Source of the DNA: Ptiloglossa arizonensis
Taxonomy: Eukaryota > Arthropoda > Insecta > Hymenoptera > Colletidae
Direction: 5' to 3'
Assembly (NCBI RefSeq): GCF_051014685.1
Contig: NW_027478527.1
Coordinates: 310,001-374,000 of the forward strand
DNA length: 64,000 bases
Shown piece after piece: positions 25,325 to 38,710 of this stretch. The stretch's first letter is position 1; each line of letters starts with the position of its first letter. The translations under genes were made by a program, and so were the position numbers. The notes under the pieces were generated by a model. It was not told where the DNA came from, did no database searches, and worked only from the letters and a program-made list of their open reading frames with translations.

Positions 25325-28215
25325 AGGGAAAAAATACACATACCGTTGTAATCGGGCGAGGTTCTACTTTCAGATGCAATAGGAATTTTTGGGTTAGGTC
25401 AATCCGTTCGCGAGTTATGGGAGTTTGAAGGCAAGAAATGGTTGAGAAGGCAAAAAATTTTTCGCAATTCTGCTGCTTCAAACGCTTAACCAGAATGGCC
25501 TAGGGAAAAAATACACATACCGTTGTAATCGGACGAGTTTCTACTTTCAGTTACAATAGGAATTTTTGGATCTGGTCAATCCGTTCGCGAGATATCGGAC
25601 TTTGAAGCTAAGAAATGGTTCACAAGACAACAAATTTTTCGCACTTCTGCTGCTCCAATCGCTTAACCAGAATGGCCTAGGGAAAAAATACACATACCGT
25701 TGTAATCGGGCGAGTTTCTACTTTCAGATGCAATAGGAACTTTTGGGTTAGGTCAATCCGTTCGCGAGATATGGGACTTTGAAGCCAAGAAATGGTTGAG
25801 AAGGCAACAAATTTTTCGCAATTCTGCTGCTTCAAACGCTTAACCAGAATGGCCTAGGGAAAAAATACACATACCGTTGTAATCGGTAGAGTTTCTACTT
25901 TCACAAACAACAGGAATTTTTGGGTGTGGTCAATCCGTTCGCGAGATATGGGAGTTTGAAGCCAAGAAATGGTTGAGAAGGCAACAAATTTTTCGCAAAT
26001 CTGTTGCTCCAAACGCTTAACCAGAATGGCCTAGCCAAAAAATACGCATACCGTTGTAATCGGGCGAGTTTCTACTTTCAGATGCAATAGGAATTTTGGG
26101 TTTGGTCAATCCGTTCGCGAGATATGGGACTTTGAAGCTAAGAAATGGTTGAGAAGGCAACAAATTTTTCGCACTTCTGCTGCTCCAATCGCTTAACCAG
26201 AATGGCCTAGGGAAAAAATACACATACCGTTGTAATCTGGCGAGTTTCTACTTTCAGATGCAGCAGGAATATTTGGGTTTGGTCAATCCGTTCGCGAGGT
26301 ATGGGTCTTTGAAGCTAAGAAATGGTTGAGAAGACAACAAATTTTTCGCAATTCTGCTGCTCCAAACGCTTAAACATAATGGGGTAGGGAAAAAATACAC
26401 ATACCGTTGTAATCGGGCGAGGTTCTACTTTCAGATGCAATAGGAATTTTTGGGTTAGGTCAATCCGTTCGCGAGATATGGGAGTTTGAAGCCAAGAAAT
26501 GGTTGAGAAGGCAAAAAATTTTTCGCAATTCTGCTGCTTCAAACGCTTAACCAGAATGGCCTAGGGAAAAAATACACATACCGTTGTAATCGGGCGAGTT
26601 TCTACTTTCAGATGCAATAGGAATTTTTGGGTTAGGTCAATCCGTTCGCGAGATATGGGAGTTTGAAGCCAAGAAATGGTTGAGAAGGCAACAAATTTTT
26701 CGCAAATCTGTTGCTCCAAACGCTTAACCAGAATGGCCTAGCCAAAAAATACGCATACCGTTGTAATCGGGCGAGTTTCTACTTTCAGTTACAATAGGAA
26801 TTTTTGGGTTCGGTCAATCCGTTCGCGAGATATGGGACTTTGAAGGTAAGAAATGGTTGACAAGACAACAAATTTTTCGCACTTCTGCTGCTCCAATCGC
26901 TTAACCAGAATGGGGTAGGGAAAAAATACACATACCGTTGTAATCGGGCGAGTTTCTACTTTCAGATGCAATAGGAATTTTGGGTTTGGTCAATCCGTTC
27001 GCGAGATATGGGACTTTGAAGCTAAGAAATGGTTGTGAAGACAACAAATTTTTCGCACTTCTGCTGCTCCAATCGCTTAACCAGAATGCCCTAGGGGAAA
27101 AATACGCATACCGTTGTAATCGGGCGAGTTTCTACTTTCAGACGCAGCAGGAATTTTGGGTTTGGTCATTCCGTTCGCGAGATATGGGAGTTTGAAGCCA
27201 AGAAATGGTTGAGAAGGCAAAAAATTTTTCGCAATTCTGCTGCTCCAAACGCTTAACCAGAATGGCCCAGGGAAAAAATACACATACCGTTGTAATCTGG
27301 CGAGTTTCTACTTTCAGACGCAGCAGGAATTTTTGGGTTTGGTCAATCCGTTCGCGAGGTATGGGACTTTGAAGCTAAGAAATGGTTGAGAAGACAACAA
27401 ATTTTTCGCAATTCTGCTGCTCCAAACGCTTAACCAGAATGGGGTAGGGAAAAAATACACATACCGTTGTAATCGGGAGAGTTTCTACTTTCACAAGCAA
27501 CAGGAATTTTTGGGTTTGGTCAATCCGTTCGCGAGATATGGGAGTTTGAAGCCAAGAAATTGTAGAGAAGGCAAAAAATTGTTCACAATTCTGCTGCTCC
27601 AAACGCTTAACCAGAATGGCCTAGGGAAAAAATACACATACCGTTGTAATCGGGCGAGTTTCTACTTTCAGATGCAATAGGAATTTTGGGTTTGGTCAAT
27701 CCGTTCGCGAGATATGGGACTTTGAAGCTAAGAAATGGTTGTGAAGACAACAAATTTTTCGCACTTCTGCTGCTCCAATCGCTTAACCAGAATGCCCTAG
27801 GGGAAAAATACGCATACCGTTGTAATCGGGCGAGTTTCTACTTTCAGACGCAGCTGGAATTTTGGGTTTGGTCATTCCGTTCGCGAGATATGGGAGTTTG
27901 AAGCCAAGAAATGGTTGAGAAGGCAAAAAATTTTTCGCAATTCTGCTGCTCCAAACGCTTAACCAGAATGGCCCAGGGAAAAAATACACATACCGTTGTA
28001 ATCTGGCGAGTTTCTACTTTCAGACGCAGCAGGAATTTTTGGGTTTGGTCAATCCGTACGCGAGGTATGGGACTTTGAAGCTAAGAAATGGTTGAGAAGA
28101 CAACAAATTTTTCGCAATTCTGCTGCTCCAAACGCTTAACCAGAATGGGGTAGGGCAAAAATACACATACCGTTGTAATCGGGAGAGTTTCTACTTTCAC
28201 AAGCAACAGGAATTT
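25325..28215. repeat. Core HOR copy 2 (3,358-bp offset)
   Basis: Near-identical to 21,967-24,857. Private bases include AAACATAATGGGG near 26,371 (others AACCAGAATGGGG), GCTGGAATTTTGGG near 27,860 (copy 1 has TTTTGTG), and GTACGCGAGG near 28,056. It ends near 28,216, where GGGTTTGG in copy 1 is replaced by GGGTTAGG. Confidence 0.85.
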
Positions 28216-28469
28216 TTGGGTTAGGTCAATCCGTTCGCGAGATATGGGAGTTTGAAGCCAAGAAATGGTTGAGAAGGCAAAAAATTTTTCGCAATTCTGC
28301 TGCTTCAAACGCTTAACCAGAATGGCCTAGGGAAAAAATACACATACCGTTGTAATCGGACGAGTTTCTACTTTCAGTTACAATAGGAATTTTTGGATCT
28401 GGTCAATCCGTTCGCGAGATATCGGACTTTGAAGCTAAGAAATGGTTCACAAGACAACAAATTTTTCGC
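28216..28469. repeat. Junction segment copied from a different register (2,827-bp offset)
   Basis: For about 250 bp the best match moves to about 25,389-25,640 (offset 2,827, 16 monomers), carrying the rare ATCGGACGAG and GATATCGGAC markers. At about 28,470 the register changes again. Two register shifts within two monomers mark a recombination junction. Confidence 0.7.
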
Positions 28470-30970
28470 AAATCTGTTGCTCCAAACGCTTAACCAGAAT
28501 GGCCTAGCCAAAAAATACGCATACCGTTGTAATCGGGCGAGTTTCTACTTTCAGATGCAATAGGAATTTTGGGTTTGGTCAATCCGTTCGCGAGATATGG
28601 GACTTTGAAGCTAAGAAATGGTTGAGAAGGCAACAAATTTTTCGCACTTCTGCTGCTCCAATCGCTTAACCAGAATGGCCTAGGGAAAAAATACACATAC
28701 CGTTGTAATCTGGCGAGTTTCTACTTTCAGATGCAGCAGGAATATTTGGGTTTGGTCAATCCGTTCGCGAGGTATGGGTCTTTGAAGCTAAGAAATGGTT
28801 GAGAAGACAACAAATTTTTCGCAATTCTGCTGCTCCAAACGCTTAACCAGAATGGGGTAGGGAAAAAATACACATACCGTTGTAATCGGGCGAGGTTCTA
28901 CTTTCAGATGCAATAGGAATTTTTGGGTTAGGTCAATCCGTTCGCGAGATATGGGAGTTTGAAGCCAAGAAATGGTTGAGAAGGCAAAAAATTTTTCGCA
29001 ATTCTGCTGCTTCAAACGCTTAACCAGAATGGCCTAGGGAAAAAATACACATACCGTTGTAATCGGGCGAGTTTCTACTTTCAGATGCAATAGGAATTTT
29101 TGGGTTAGGTCAATCCGTTCGCGAGATATGGGAGTTTGAAGCCAAGAAATGGTTGAGAAGGCAACAAATTTTTCGCAAATCTGTTGCTCCAAACGCTTAA
29201 CCAGAATGGCCTAGCCAAAAAATACGCATACCGTTGTAATCGGGCGAGTTTCTACTTTCAGTTACAATAGGAATTTTTGGGTTCGGTCAATCCGTTCGCG
29301 AGATATGGGACTTTGAAGGTAAGAAATGGTTGACAAGACAACAAATTTTTCGCACTTCTGCTGCTCCAATCGCTTAACCAGAATGGGGTAGGGAAAAAAT
29401 ACACATACCGTTGTAATCGGGCGAGTTTCTACTTTCAGATGCAATAGGAATTTTGGGTTTGGTCAATCCGTTCGCGAGATATGGGACTTTGAAGCTAAGA
29501 AATGGTTGTGAAGACAACAAATTTTTCGCACTTCTGCTGCTCCAATCGCTTAACCAGAATGCCCTAGGGGAAAAATACGCATACCGTTGTAATCGGGCGA
29601 GTTTCTACTTTCAGACGCAGCAGGAATTTTGGGTTTGGTCATTCCGTTCGCGAGATATGGGAGTTTGAAGCCAAGAAATGGTTGAGAAGGCAAAAAATTT
29701 TTCGCAATTCTGCTGCTCCAAACGCTTAACCAGAATGGCCCAGGGAAAAAATACACATACCGTTGTAATCTGGCGAGTTTCTACTTTCAGACGCAGCAGG
29801 AATTTTTGGGTTTGGTCAATCCGTTCGCGAGGTATGGGACTTTGAAGCTAAGAAATGGTTGAGAAGACAACAAATTTTTCGCAATTCTGCTGCTCCAAAC
29901 GCTTAACCAGAATGGGGTAGGGAAAAAATACACATACCGTTGTAATCGGGAGAGTTTCTACTTTCACAAGCAACAGGAATTTTTGGGTTTGGTCAATCCG
30001 TTCGCGAGATATGGGAGTTTGAAGCCAAGAAATTGTAGAGAAGGCAAAAAATTGTTCACAATTCTGCTGCTCCAAACGCTTAACCAGAATGGCCTAGGGA
30101 AAAAATACACATACCGTTGTAATCGGGCGAGTTTCTACTTTCAGATGCAATAGGAATTTTGGGTTTGGTCAATCCGTTCGCGAGATATGGGACTTTGAAG
30201 CTAAGAAATGGTTGTGAAGACAACAAATTTTTCGCACTTCTGCTGCTCCAATCGCTTAACCAGAATGCCCTAGGGGAAAAATACGCATACCGTTGTAATC
30301 GGGCGAGTTTCTACTTTCAGACGCAGCTGGAATTTTGTGTTTGGTCATTCCGTTCGCGAGATATGGGAGTTTGAAGCCAAGAAATGGTTGAGAAGGCAAA
30401 AAATTTTTCGCAATTCTGCTGCTCCAAACGCTTAACCAGAATGGCCCAGGGAAAAAATACACATACCGTTGTAATCTGGCGAGTTTCTACTTTCAGACGC
30501 AGCAGGAATTTTTGGGTTTGGTCAATCCGTTCGCGAGGTATGGGACTTTGAAGCTAAGAAATGGTTGAGAAGACAACAAATTTTTCGCAATTCTGCTGCT
30601 CCAAACGCTTAACCAGAATGGGGTAGGGCAAAAATACACATACCGTTGTAATCGGGAGAGTTTCTACTTTCACAAGCAACAGGAATTTTTGGGTTTGGTC
30701 AATCCGTTCGCGAGATATGGGAGTTTGAAGCCAAGAAATGGTAGAGAAGGCAAAAAATTGTTCACAATTCTGCTGCGCCAAACGCTTAACCAGAATGGCC
30801 TAGGGAAAAAATACACATACCGTTGTAATCGGGCGAGTGTCTACTTTCAGATGCAATAGGAATTTTTGGGTTAGGTCTATCCGTTCGCGAGATATGGGAG
30901 TTTGAAGCCAAGAAATGGTTGAGAAGGCAACAAATTTTTCGCACTTCTGCTGCTCCAATCGCTTAACCAG
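28470..30970. repeat. Core HOR copy 3 (14 monomers, from copy 1)
   Basis: Matches 22,639-25,139 at an offset of 5,831 bp (3,358 + 2,473) throughout, and copy 2 at 2,473 bp only up to about 30,688. The TTTTGTGTTTGG marker near 24,509 is present near 30,335 but not in copy 2 near 27,867, and GGTCTATCC near 25,044 recurs near 30,875. Copy 3 therefore derives from a copy-1-like template. Confidence 0.8.
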
Positions 30971-33900
30971 AATGCCCTAGGGGAAAAATACGCATACCGT
31001 TGTAATCGGGCGAGTTTCTACTTTCAGACGCAGCAGGAATTTTGGGTTTGGTCATTCCGTTCGCGAGATATGGGAGTTTGAAGCCAAGAAATGGTTGAGA
31101 AGGCAAAAAATTTTTCGCAATTCTGCTGCTCCAAACGCTTAACCAGAATGGCCCAGGGAAAAAATACACATACCGTTGTAATCTGGCGAGTTTCTACTTT
31201 CAGATGCAGCAGGAATATTTGGGTTTGGTCAATCCGTTCGCGAGGTATGGGACTTTGAAGCTAAGAAATGGTTGAGAAGACAACAAATTTTTCGCAATTC
31301 TGCTGCTCCAAACGCTTAACCAGAATGGGGTAGGGAAAAAATACACATACCGTTGTAATCGGGAGAGTTTCTACTTTCACAAGCAACAGGAATTTTTGGG
31401 TTTGGTCAATCCGTTCGCGAGATATGGGAGTTTGAAGCCAAGAAATGGTTGAGAAGGCAAAAAATTTTTCGCAATTCTGCTGCTTCAAACGCTTAACCAG
31501 AATGGCCTAGGGAAAAAATACACATACCGTTGTAATCGGGCGAGTTTCTACTTTCAGATGCAATAGGAATTTTTGGGTTAGGTCAATCCGTTCGCGAGAT
31601 ATGGGAGTTTGAAGCCAAGAAATTGTTGAGAAGGCAACAAATTTTTCGCAAATCTGTTGCTCCAAACGCTTAACCAGAATGGCCTAGCCAAAAAATACGC
31701 ATACCGTTGTAATCGGGCGAGTTTCTACTTTCAGTTACAATAGGAATTTTTGGGTTCGGTCAATCCGTTCGCGAGATATGGGACTTTGAAGGTAAGAAAT
31801 GGTTGACAAGACAACAAATTTTTCGCACTTCTGCTGCTCCAATCGCTTAACCAGAATGGGGTAGGGAAAAAATACACATACCGTTGTAATCGGGCGAGTT
31901 TCTACTTTCAGATGCAATAGGAATTTTGGGTTTGGTCAATCCGTTCGCGAGATATGGGACTTTGAAGCTAAGAAATGGTTGTGAAGACAACAAATTTTTC
32001 GCACTTCTGCTGCTCCAATCGCTTAACCAGAATGCCCTAGGGGAAAAATACGCATACCGTTGTAATCGGGCGAGTTTCTACTTTCAGACGCAGCTGGAAT
32101 TTTGGGTTTGGTCATTCCGTTCGCGAGATATGGGAGTTTGAAGCCAAGAAATGGTTGAGAAGGCAAAAAATTTTTCGCAATTCTGCTGCTCCAAACGCTT
32201 AACCAGAATGGCCCAGGGAAAAAATACACATACCGTTGTAATCTGGCGAGTTTCTACTTTCAGACGCAGCAGGAATTTTTGGGTTTGGTCAATCCGTTCG
32301 CGAGGTATGGGACTTTGAAGCTAAGAAATGGTTGAGAAGACAACAAATTTTTCGCAATTCTGCTGCTCCAAACGCTTAACCAGAATGGGGTAGGGAAAAA
32401 ATACACATACCGTTGTAATCGGGAGAGTTTCTACTTTCACAAGCAACAGGAATTTTTGGGTTTGGTCAATCCGTTCGCGAGATATGGGAGTTTGAAGCCA
32501 AGAAATTGTAGAGAAGGCAAAAAATTGTTCACAATTCTGCTGCTCCAAACGCTTAACCAGAATGGCCTAGGGAAAAAATACACATACCGTTGTAATCGGG
32601 CGAGTTTCTACTTTCAGATGCAATAGGAATTTTGGGTTTGGTCAATCCGTTCGCGAGATATGGGACTTTGAAGCTAAGAAATGGTGGTGAAGACAACAAA
32701 CTTTTCGCACTTCTGCTGCTCCAATCGCTTAACCAGAATGCCCTAGGGGAAAAATACGCATACCGTTGTAATCGGGCGAGTTTCTACTTTCAGACGCAGC
32801 AGGAATTTTGGGTTTGGTCATTCCGTTCGCGAGATATGGGAGTTTGAAGCCAAGAAATGGTTGAGAAGGCAAAAAATTTTTCGCAATTCTGCTGCTCCAA
32901 ACGCTTAACCAGAATGGCCCAGGGAAAAAATACACATACCGTTGTAATCTGGCGAGTTTCTACTTTCAGACGCAGCAGGAATTTTTGGGTTTGGTCAATC
33001 CGTTCGCGAGGTATGGGACTTTGAAGCTAAGAAATGGTTGAGAAGACAACAAATTTTTCGCAATTCTGCTGCTCCAAACGCTTAACCAGAATGGGGTAGG
33101 GAAAAAATACACATACCGTTGTAATCGGGAGAGTTTCTACTTTCACAAGCAACAGGAATTTTTGGGTTTGGTCAATCCGTTCGCGAGATATGGGAGTTTG
33201 AAGCCAAGAAATGGTTGAGAAGGCAAAAAATTTTTCGCAATTGTGCTGCTTCAAACGCTTAACCAGAATGGCCTAGGGAAAAAATACACATACCGTTGTA
33301 ATCGGGCGAGTTTCTACTTTCAGATGCAATAGGAATTTTTGGGTTAGGTCAATCCGTTCGCGAGATATGGGAGTTTGAAGCCAAGAAATGGTTGAGAAGG
33401 CAACAAATTTTTCGCAAATCTGTTGCTCCAAACGCTTAACCAGAATGGCCTAGCCAAAAAATACGCATACCGTTGTAATCGGGCGAGTTTCTACTTTCAG
33501 TTACAATAGGAATTTTTGGGTTCGGTCAATCCGTTCGCGAGATATGGGACTTTGAAGGTAAGAAATGGTTGACAAGACAACAAATTTTTCGCACTTCTGC
33601 TGCTCCAATCGCTTAACCAGAATGGGGTAGGGAAAAAATACACATACCGTTGTAATCGGGCGAGTTTCTACTTTCAGATGCAATAGGAATTTTGGGTTTG
33701 GTCAATCCGTTCGCGAGATATGGGACTTTGAAGCTAAGAAATGGTTGTGAAGACAACAAATTTTTCGCACTTCTGCTGCTCCAATCGCTTAACCAGAATG
33801 CCCTAGGGGAAAAATACGCATACCGTTGTAATCGGGCGAGTTTCTACTTTCAGACGCAGCTGGAATTTTGGGTTCGGTCATTCCGTTCGCGAGATATGGG

Positions 33901-34966
33901 AGTTTGAAGCCAAGAAATGGTTGAGAAGGCAAAAAATTTTTCGCAATTCTGCTGCTCCAAACGCTTAACCAGAATGGCCCAGGGAAAAAATACACATACC
34001 GTTGTAATCTGGCGAGTTTCTACTTTCAGACGCAGCAGGAATTTTTGGGTTTGGTCAATCCGTTCGCGAGGTATGGGACTTTGAAGCTAACAAATGGTTG
34101 AGAAGACAACAAATTTTTCGCAATTCTGCTGCTCCAAACGCTTAACCAGAATGGGGTAGGGAAAAAATACACATACCGTTGTAATCGGTAGAGATTCTAC
34201 TTTCACAAACAACAGGAATTTTTGGGTTTGGTCAATCCGTTCGCGAGATATGGGAGTTTGAAGCCAAGAAATGGTTGAGAAGGCAAAAAATTTTTCGCAA
34301 TTCTGCTGCTCCAAACGCTTAACCAGAATGGCCTAGGGAAAAAATACACATACCGTTGTAATCGGGCGAGTTTCTACTTTCAGATGCAATAGGAATTTTG
34401 GGTTTGGTCAATCCGTTCGCGAGATATGGGACTTTGAAGCTAAGAAATGGTTGTGAAGACAACAAACTTTTCGCACTTCTGCTGCTCCAATCGCTTAACC
34501 AGAATGCCCTAGGGGAAAAATACGCATACCGTTGTAATCGGGCGAGTTTCTACTTTCAGACGCAGCAGGAATTTTGGGTTTGGTCATTCCGTTCGCGAGA
34601 TATGGGAGTTTGAAGCCAAGAAATGGTTGAGAAGGCAAAAAATTTTTCGCAATTCTGCTGCTCCAAACGCTTAACCAGAATGGCCCAGGGAAAAAATACA
34701 CATACCGTTGTAATCTGGCGAGTTTCTACTTTCAGACGCAGCAGGAATTTTTGGGTTTGGTCAATCCGTTCGCGAGGTATGGGACTTTGAAGCTAAGAAA
34801 TGGTTGAGAAGACAACAAATTTTTCGCAATTCTGCTGCTCCAAACGCTTAACCAGAATGGGGTAGGGAAAAAATACACATACCGTTGTAATCGGGAGAGT
34901 TTCTACTTTCACAAGCAACAGGAATTTTTGGGTTTGGTCAATCCGTTCGCGAGATATGGGAGTTTG
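30935..34966. repeat. 1,766-bp (10-monomer) HOR, about 2.3 units
   Basis: 30,935-33,200 recurs at 32,701-34,966 with an offset of 1,766 bp (six 177-bp and four 176-bp copies). GCCCTAGGGG monomers fall alternately 706 and 1,060 bp apart (32,033, 32,739, 33,799, 34,505). Differences are few except for a patch at about 34,187-34,305, described separately. Confidence 0.8.
34171..34310. other. Patch of clustered differences between 11.5-kb copies (likely gene conversion)
   Basis: Within about 120 bp the first copy reads CGGTAGAGATTC, CACAAACAACAG and GGTTGAGAAGG with TTTTTCGC. The second copy at 45,676-45,795 reads CGGGAGAGTTTC, CACAAGCAACAG and TTGTAGAGAAGG with TTGTTCAC. Flanks agree for kilobases. 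Other copies in the same HOR position (24,118; 27,476; 29,949; 32,422) have the second form, so the first copy has been changed. The patch equals the monomer near 35,780 and the junction monomer at 47,251-47,450. Confidence 0.75.
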
Positions 34967-36328
34967 AAGCCAAGAAATGGTAGAGAAGGCAAAAAATTGT
35001 TCACAATTCTGCTGCGCCAAACGCTTAACCAGAATGGCCTAGGGAAAAAATACACATACCGTTGTAATCGGGCGAGGTTCTACTTTCAGATGCAATAGGA
35101 ATTTTTGGGTTAGGTCAATCTGTTCGCGAGATATGGGAGTTTGAAGCCAAGAAATGGTTGAGAAGGCAACAAATTTTTCGCAAATCTGTTGCTCCAAACG
35201 CTTAACCAGAATGGCCTAGCCAAAAAATACGCATACCGTTGTAATCGGGCGAGTTTCTACTTTCAGTTACAATAGGAATTTTTGGGTTCGGTCAATCCGT
35301 TCGCGAGATATGGGACTTTGAAGGTAAGAAATGGTTGACAAGACAACAAATTTTTCGCACTTCTGCTGCTCCAAACGCTTATCCAGAATGGGGTAGGGAA
35401 AAAATACACATACCGTTGTAATCGGGCGAGTTTCTACTTTCAGATGCAATAGGAATTTTTGGGTTAGGTCAATCCGTTCGCGAGATATGGGAGTTTGAAG
35501 CCAAAAAATGGTTGAGAAGGCAAAAAATTTTTCGCAATTCTGCTGCTCCAAACGCTTAACCAGAATGGCCTAGGGAAAAAATACACATACCGTTGTAATC
35601 GGGCGAGTTTCTACTTTCAGACCCAGAAGGAATTTTTGGGTTTGGTCAATCCGTTCGCGAGATATGGGACTTTGAATCTAAGAAATGGTTGAGAAGAGAA
35701 CAAATTTTTCGCAATTCTTCTGCTCCAAACGCTTAACCAGAGTGGGCTAGGGAAAAAATAAACATACCGTTGTAATCGGTAGAGATTCTACTTTCACAAA
35801 CAACAGGAATTTTTGGGTTTGGTCAATCCGTTCGCGAGATATGGGAGTTTGAAGCCAAGAAATGGTTGAGAAGGCAAAAAATTTTTCGCAATTCTGCTGC
35901 TCCAAACGCTTAACCAGAATGGCCTAGGGAAAAAATACACATACCGTTGTAATCGGGCGAGGGTCTACTTTCAGATGCAATAGGAATTTTTGGGTTAGGT
36001 CAATCCGTTCGCGAGATATGGGAGTTTGAAGGCAAGAAATGGTTGAGAAGGCAAAAAATTTTTCGCAATTCTGCTGCTTCAAACGCTTAACCAGAATGGC
36101 CTAGGGAAAAAATACACATACCGTTGTAATCGGTAGAGTTTCTACTTTCACAAACAACAGGAATTTTTGGGTTTGGTCAATCCGTTCGCGAGATATGGGA
36201 CTTTGAAGCTAAGAAATGGTTGAGGAGGCAAAACATTTTTCGCAATTCTGCTGCTCCAAACGCTTAACCAGAATGGCCCAGGGAAAAAATACACATACCG
36301 TTGTAATCGGGCGAGTTTCTACTTTCAG

Positions 36329-38710
36329 TTACAATAGGAATTTTTGGATCTGGTCAATCCGTTCGCGAGATATGGGACTTTGAAGCTAAGAAATGGTTCA
36401 CAAGACAACAAATTTTTCGCACTTCTGCTGCTCCAATCGCTTAACCAGAATGGCCTAGGGAAAAAATACACATACCGTTGTAATCGGGCGAGTTTCTACT
36501 TTCAGATGCAATAGGAATTTTTGGGTTAGGTCAATCCGTTCGCGAGATATGGGACTTTGAAGCCAAGAAATGGTTGAGAAGGCAACAAATTTTTCGCAAT
36601 TCTGCTGCTTCAAACGCTTAACCAGAATGGCCTAGGGAAAAAATACACATACCGTTGTAATCGGTAGAGTTTCTACTTTCACAAACAACAGGAATTTTTG
36701 GGTTTGGTCAATCCGTTCGCGAGATATGGGAGTTTGAAGCCAAGAAATGGTTGAGAGGGCAAAAAATTTTTCGCAATTCTGCTGCTCCGAACGCTTAACC
36801 AGAATGGTCTAGGGAAAAAATACACATACCGTTGTAATCGGTAGAGATTCTACTTTCACAAACATCAGGAATTTTTGGGTTTGGTCAATCCGTTCGCGAG
36901 ATATGGGAGTTTGAAGCCAAGAAATGGTTGAGAAGGCATAAAATTTTTCGCAATTCTGCTGATCCAAACGCTTAACCAGAATGGCCTAGGGAAAAAATAC
37001 ACATACCGCTGTAGTCGGGCGAGTGTCTACTTTCAGATGCAATAGGAATTTTTGGGTCAGGTCAATCCGTATGCGAGATATGGGAGTTTGAAGCCAAGAA
37101 ATGGTTGAGGAGGCAAAAAATTTTTCGCAATTCTGCTGCTTCAAACGCTTAACCAGAATGGCCTAGGGAAAAAATACACATACCGTTGTAATCGGGCGAG
37201 TTTCTACTTTCAGTTACAATAGGAATTTTTGGATCTGGTCAATCCGTTCGCGAGATATGGGACTTTGAAGCTAAGAAATGGTTCACAAGACAACAAATTT
37301 TTCGCACTTCTGCTGCTCCAATCGCTTAACCAGAATGGCCTAGGGAAAAAATACACATACCGTTGTAATCGGGCGAGTTTCTACTTTCAGATGCAATAGG
37401 AATTTTTGGGTTAGGTCAATCCGTTCGCGAGATATGGGACTTTGAAGCCAAGAAATGGTTGAGAAAGCAACAAATTTTTCGCAATTCTGCTGCTTCAAAC
37501 GCTTAACCAGAATGGCCTAGGGAAAAAATACACATACCGTTGTAATCGGTAGAGTTTCTACTTTCACAAACAACAGGAATTTTTGGGTTTGGTCAATCCG
37601 TTCGCGAGATATGGGAGTTTGAAGCCAAGAAATGGTTGAGAAGGCAAAAAATTTTTCGCAATTCTGCTGCTCCAAACGCTTAACCAGAATGGCCTAGGGA
37701 AAAAATACACATACCGTTGTAATCGGTAGAGATTCTACTTTCACAAACAACAGGAATTTTTGGGTTTGGTCAATCCGTTCGCGAGATATGGGACTTTGAA
37801 GCTAAGAAATGGTTGAAAAGACAACAAATTTTTCGCAATTTTGCTGCTCCAAACGCTTAACCAGAAAGGCCTAGGGGAAAAATACACATACCGTTGTAAC
37901 CGGGCGAGTTTCTACTTTCAGATGCAATAGGAATTTTTGGGTTAGGTCAATCCGTTCGCGAGATATGGGAGTTTGAAGGCAAGAAATGGTTGAGAAGGCA
38001 AAAAATTTTTCGCAATTCTGCTGCTTCAAACGCTTAACCAGAATGGCCTAGGGAAAAAATACACATACCGTTGTAATCGGGCGAGTTTCTACTTTCAGTT
38101 ACAATAGGAATTTTTGGATCTGGTCAATCCGTTCGCGAGATATGGGACTTTGAAGCTAAGAAATGGTTCACAAGACAACAAATTTTTCGCACTTCTGCTG
38201 CTCCAATCGCTTAACCAGAATGGCCTAGGGAAAAAATACACATACCGTTGTAATCGGGCGAGTTTCTACTTTCAGATGCAATACGAATTTTTGGGTTAGG
38301 TCAATCCGTTCGCGAGATATGGGACTTTGAAGCCAAGAAATGGTTGAGAAAGCAACAAATTTTTCGCAATTCTGCTGCTTCAAACGCTTAACCAGAATGG
38401 CCTAGGGAAAAAATACACATACCGTTGTAATCGGTAGAGTTTCTACTTTCACAAACAACAGGAATTTTTGGGTTTGGTCAATCCGTTCGCGAGATATGGG
38501 AGTTTGAAGCCAAGAAATGGTTGAGAAGGCAAAAAATTTTTCGCAATTCTGCTGCTCCAAACGCTTAACCAGAATGGTCTAGGGAAAAAATACACATACC
38601 GTTGTAATCGGTAGAGATTCTACTTTCACAAACATCAGGAATTTTTGGGTTTGGTCAATCCGTTCGCGAGATATGGGAGTTTGAAGCCAAGAAATGGTTG
38701 AGAAGGCATA
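36329..38710. repeat. 885-bp (5-monomer) HOR, about 2.7 units
   Basis: TTACAATAG monomers carrying GGATCTGG lie at 36,329, 37,214 and 38,099, each 885 bp apart. They are followed in order by CAATCGC, GAGAA(A/G)GCAAC with CTGCTTCAAACG, and CGGTAGAG with CAAACAACAG monomers. The units differ in their last monomers: GATCC with GCTGTAGTC types alternate with GAAAGGCC/AACCGGG types, giving a partial 1,770-bp super-period (AACATCAGG at 36,861 and 38,631). Confidence 0.75.

Larger units (their letters stand above)
27222..38710. repeat. 65-monomer tandem duplication, first copy (11,489 bp)
   Basis: Sequence from about 27,222-27,243 onward recurs at 38,711-38,732 onward at a constant 11,489-bp offset for more than 8 kb, with almost no differences. 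The left junction lies after the T of AAGGCATAAAATTT at 38,709, which first-copy sequence near 27,220 does not share. Later parts recur at 13,080 bp (11,489 + 1,591). The block carries internal 14-, 10- and 5-monomer HORs, so it formed after them. Confidence 0.9.
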
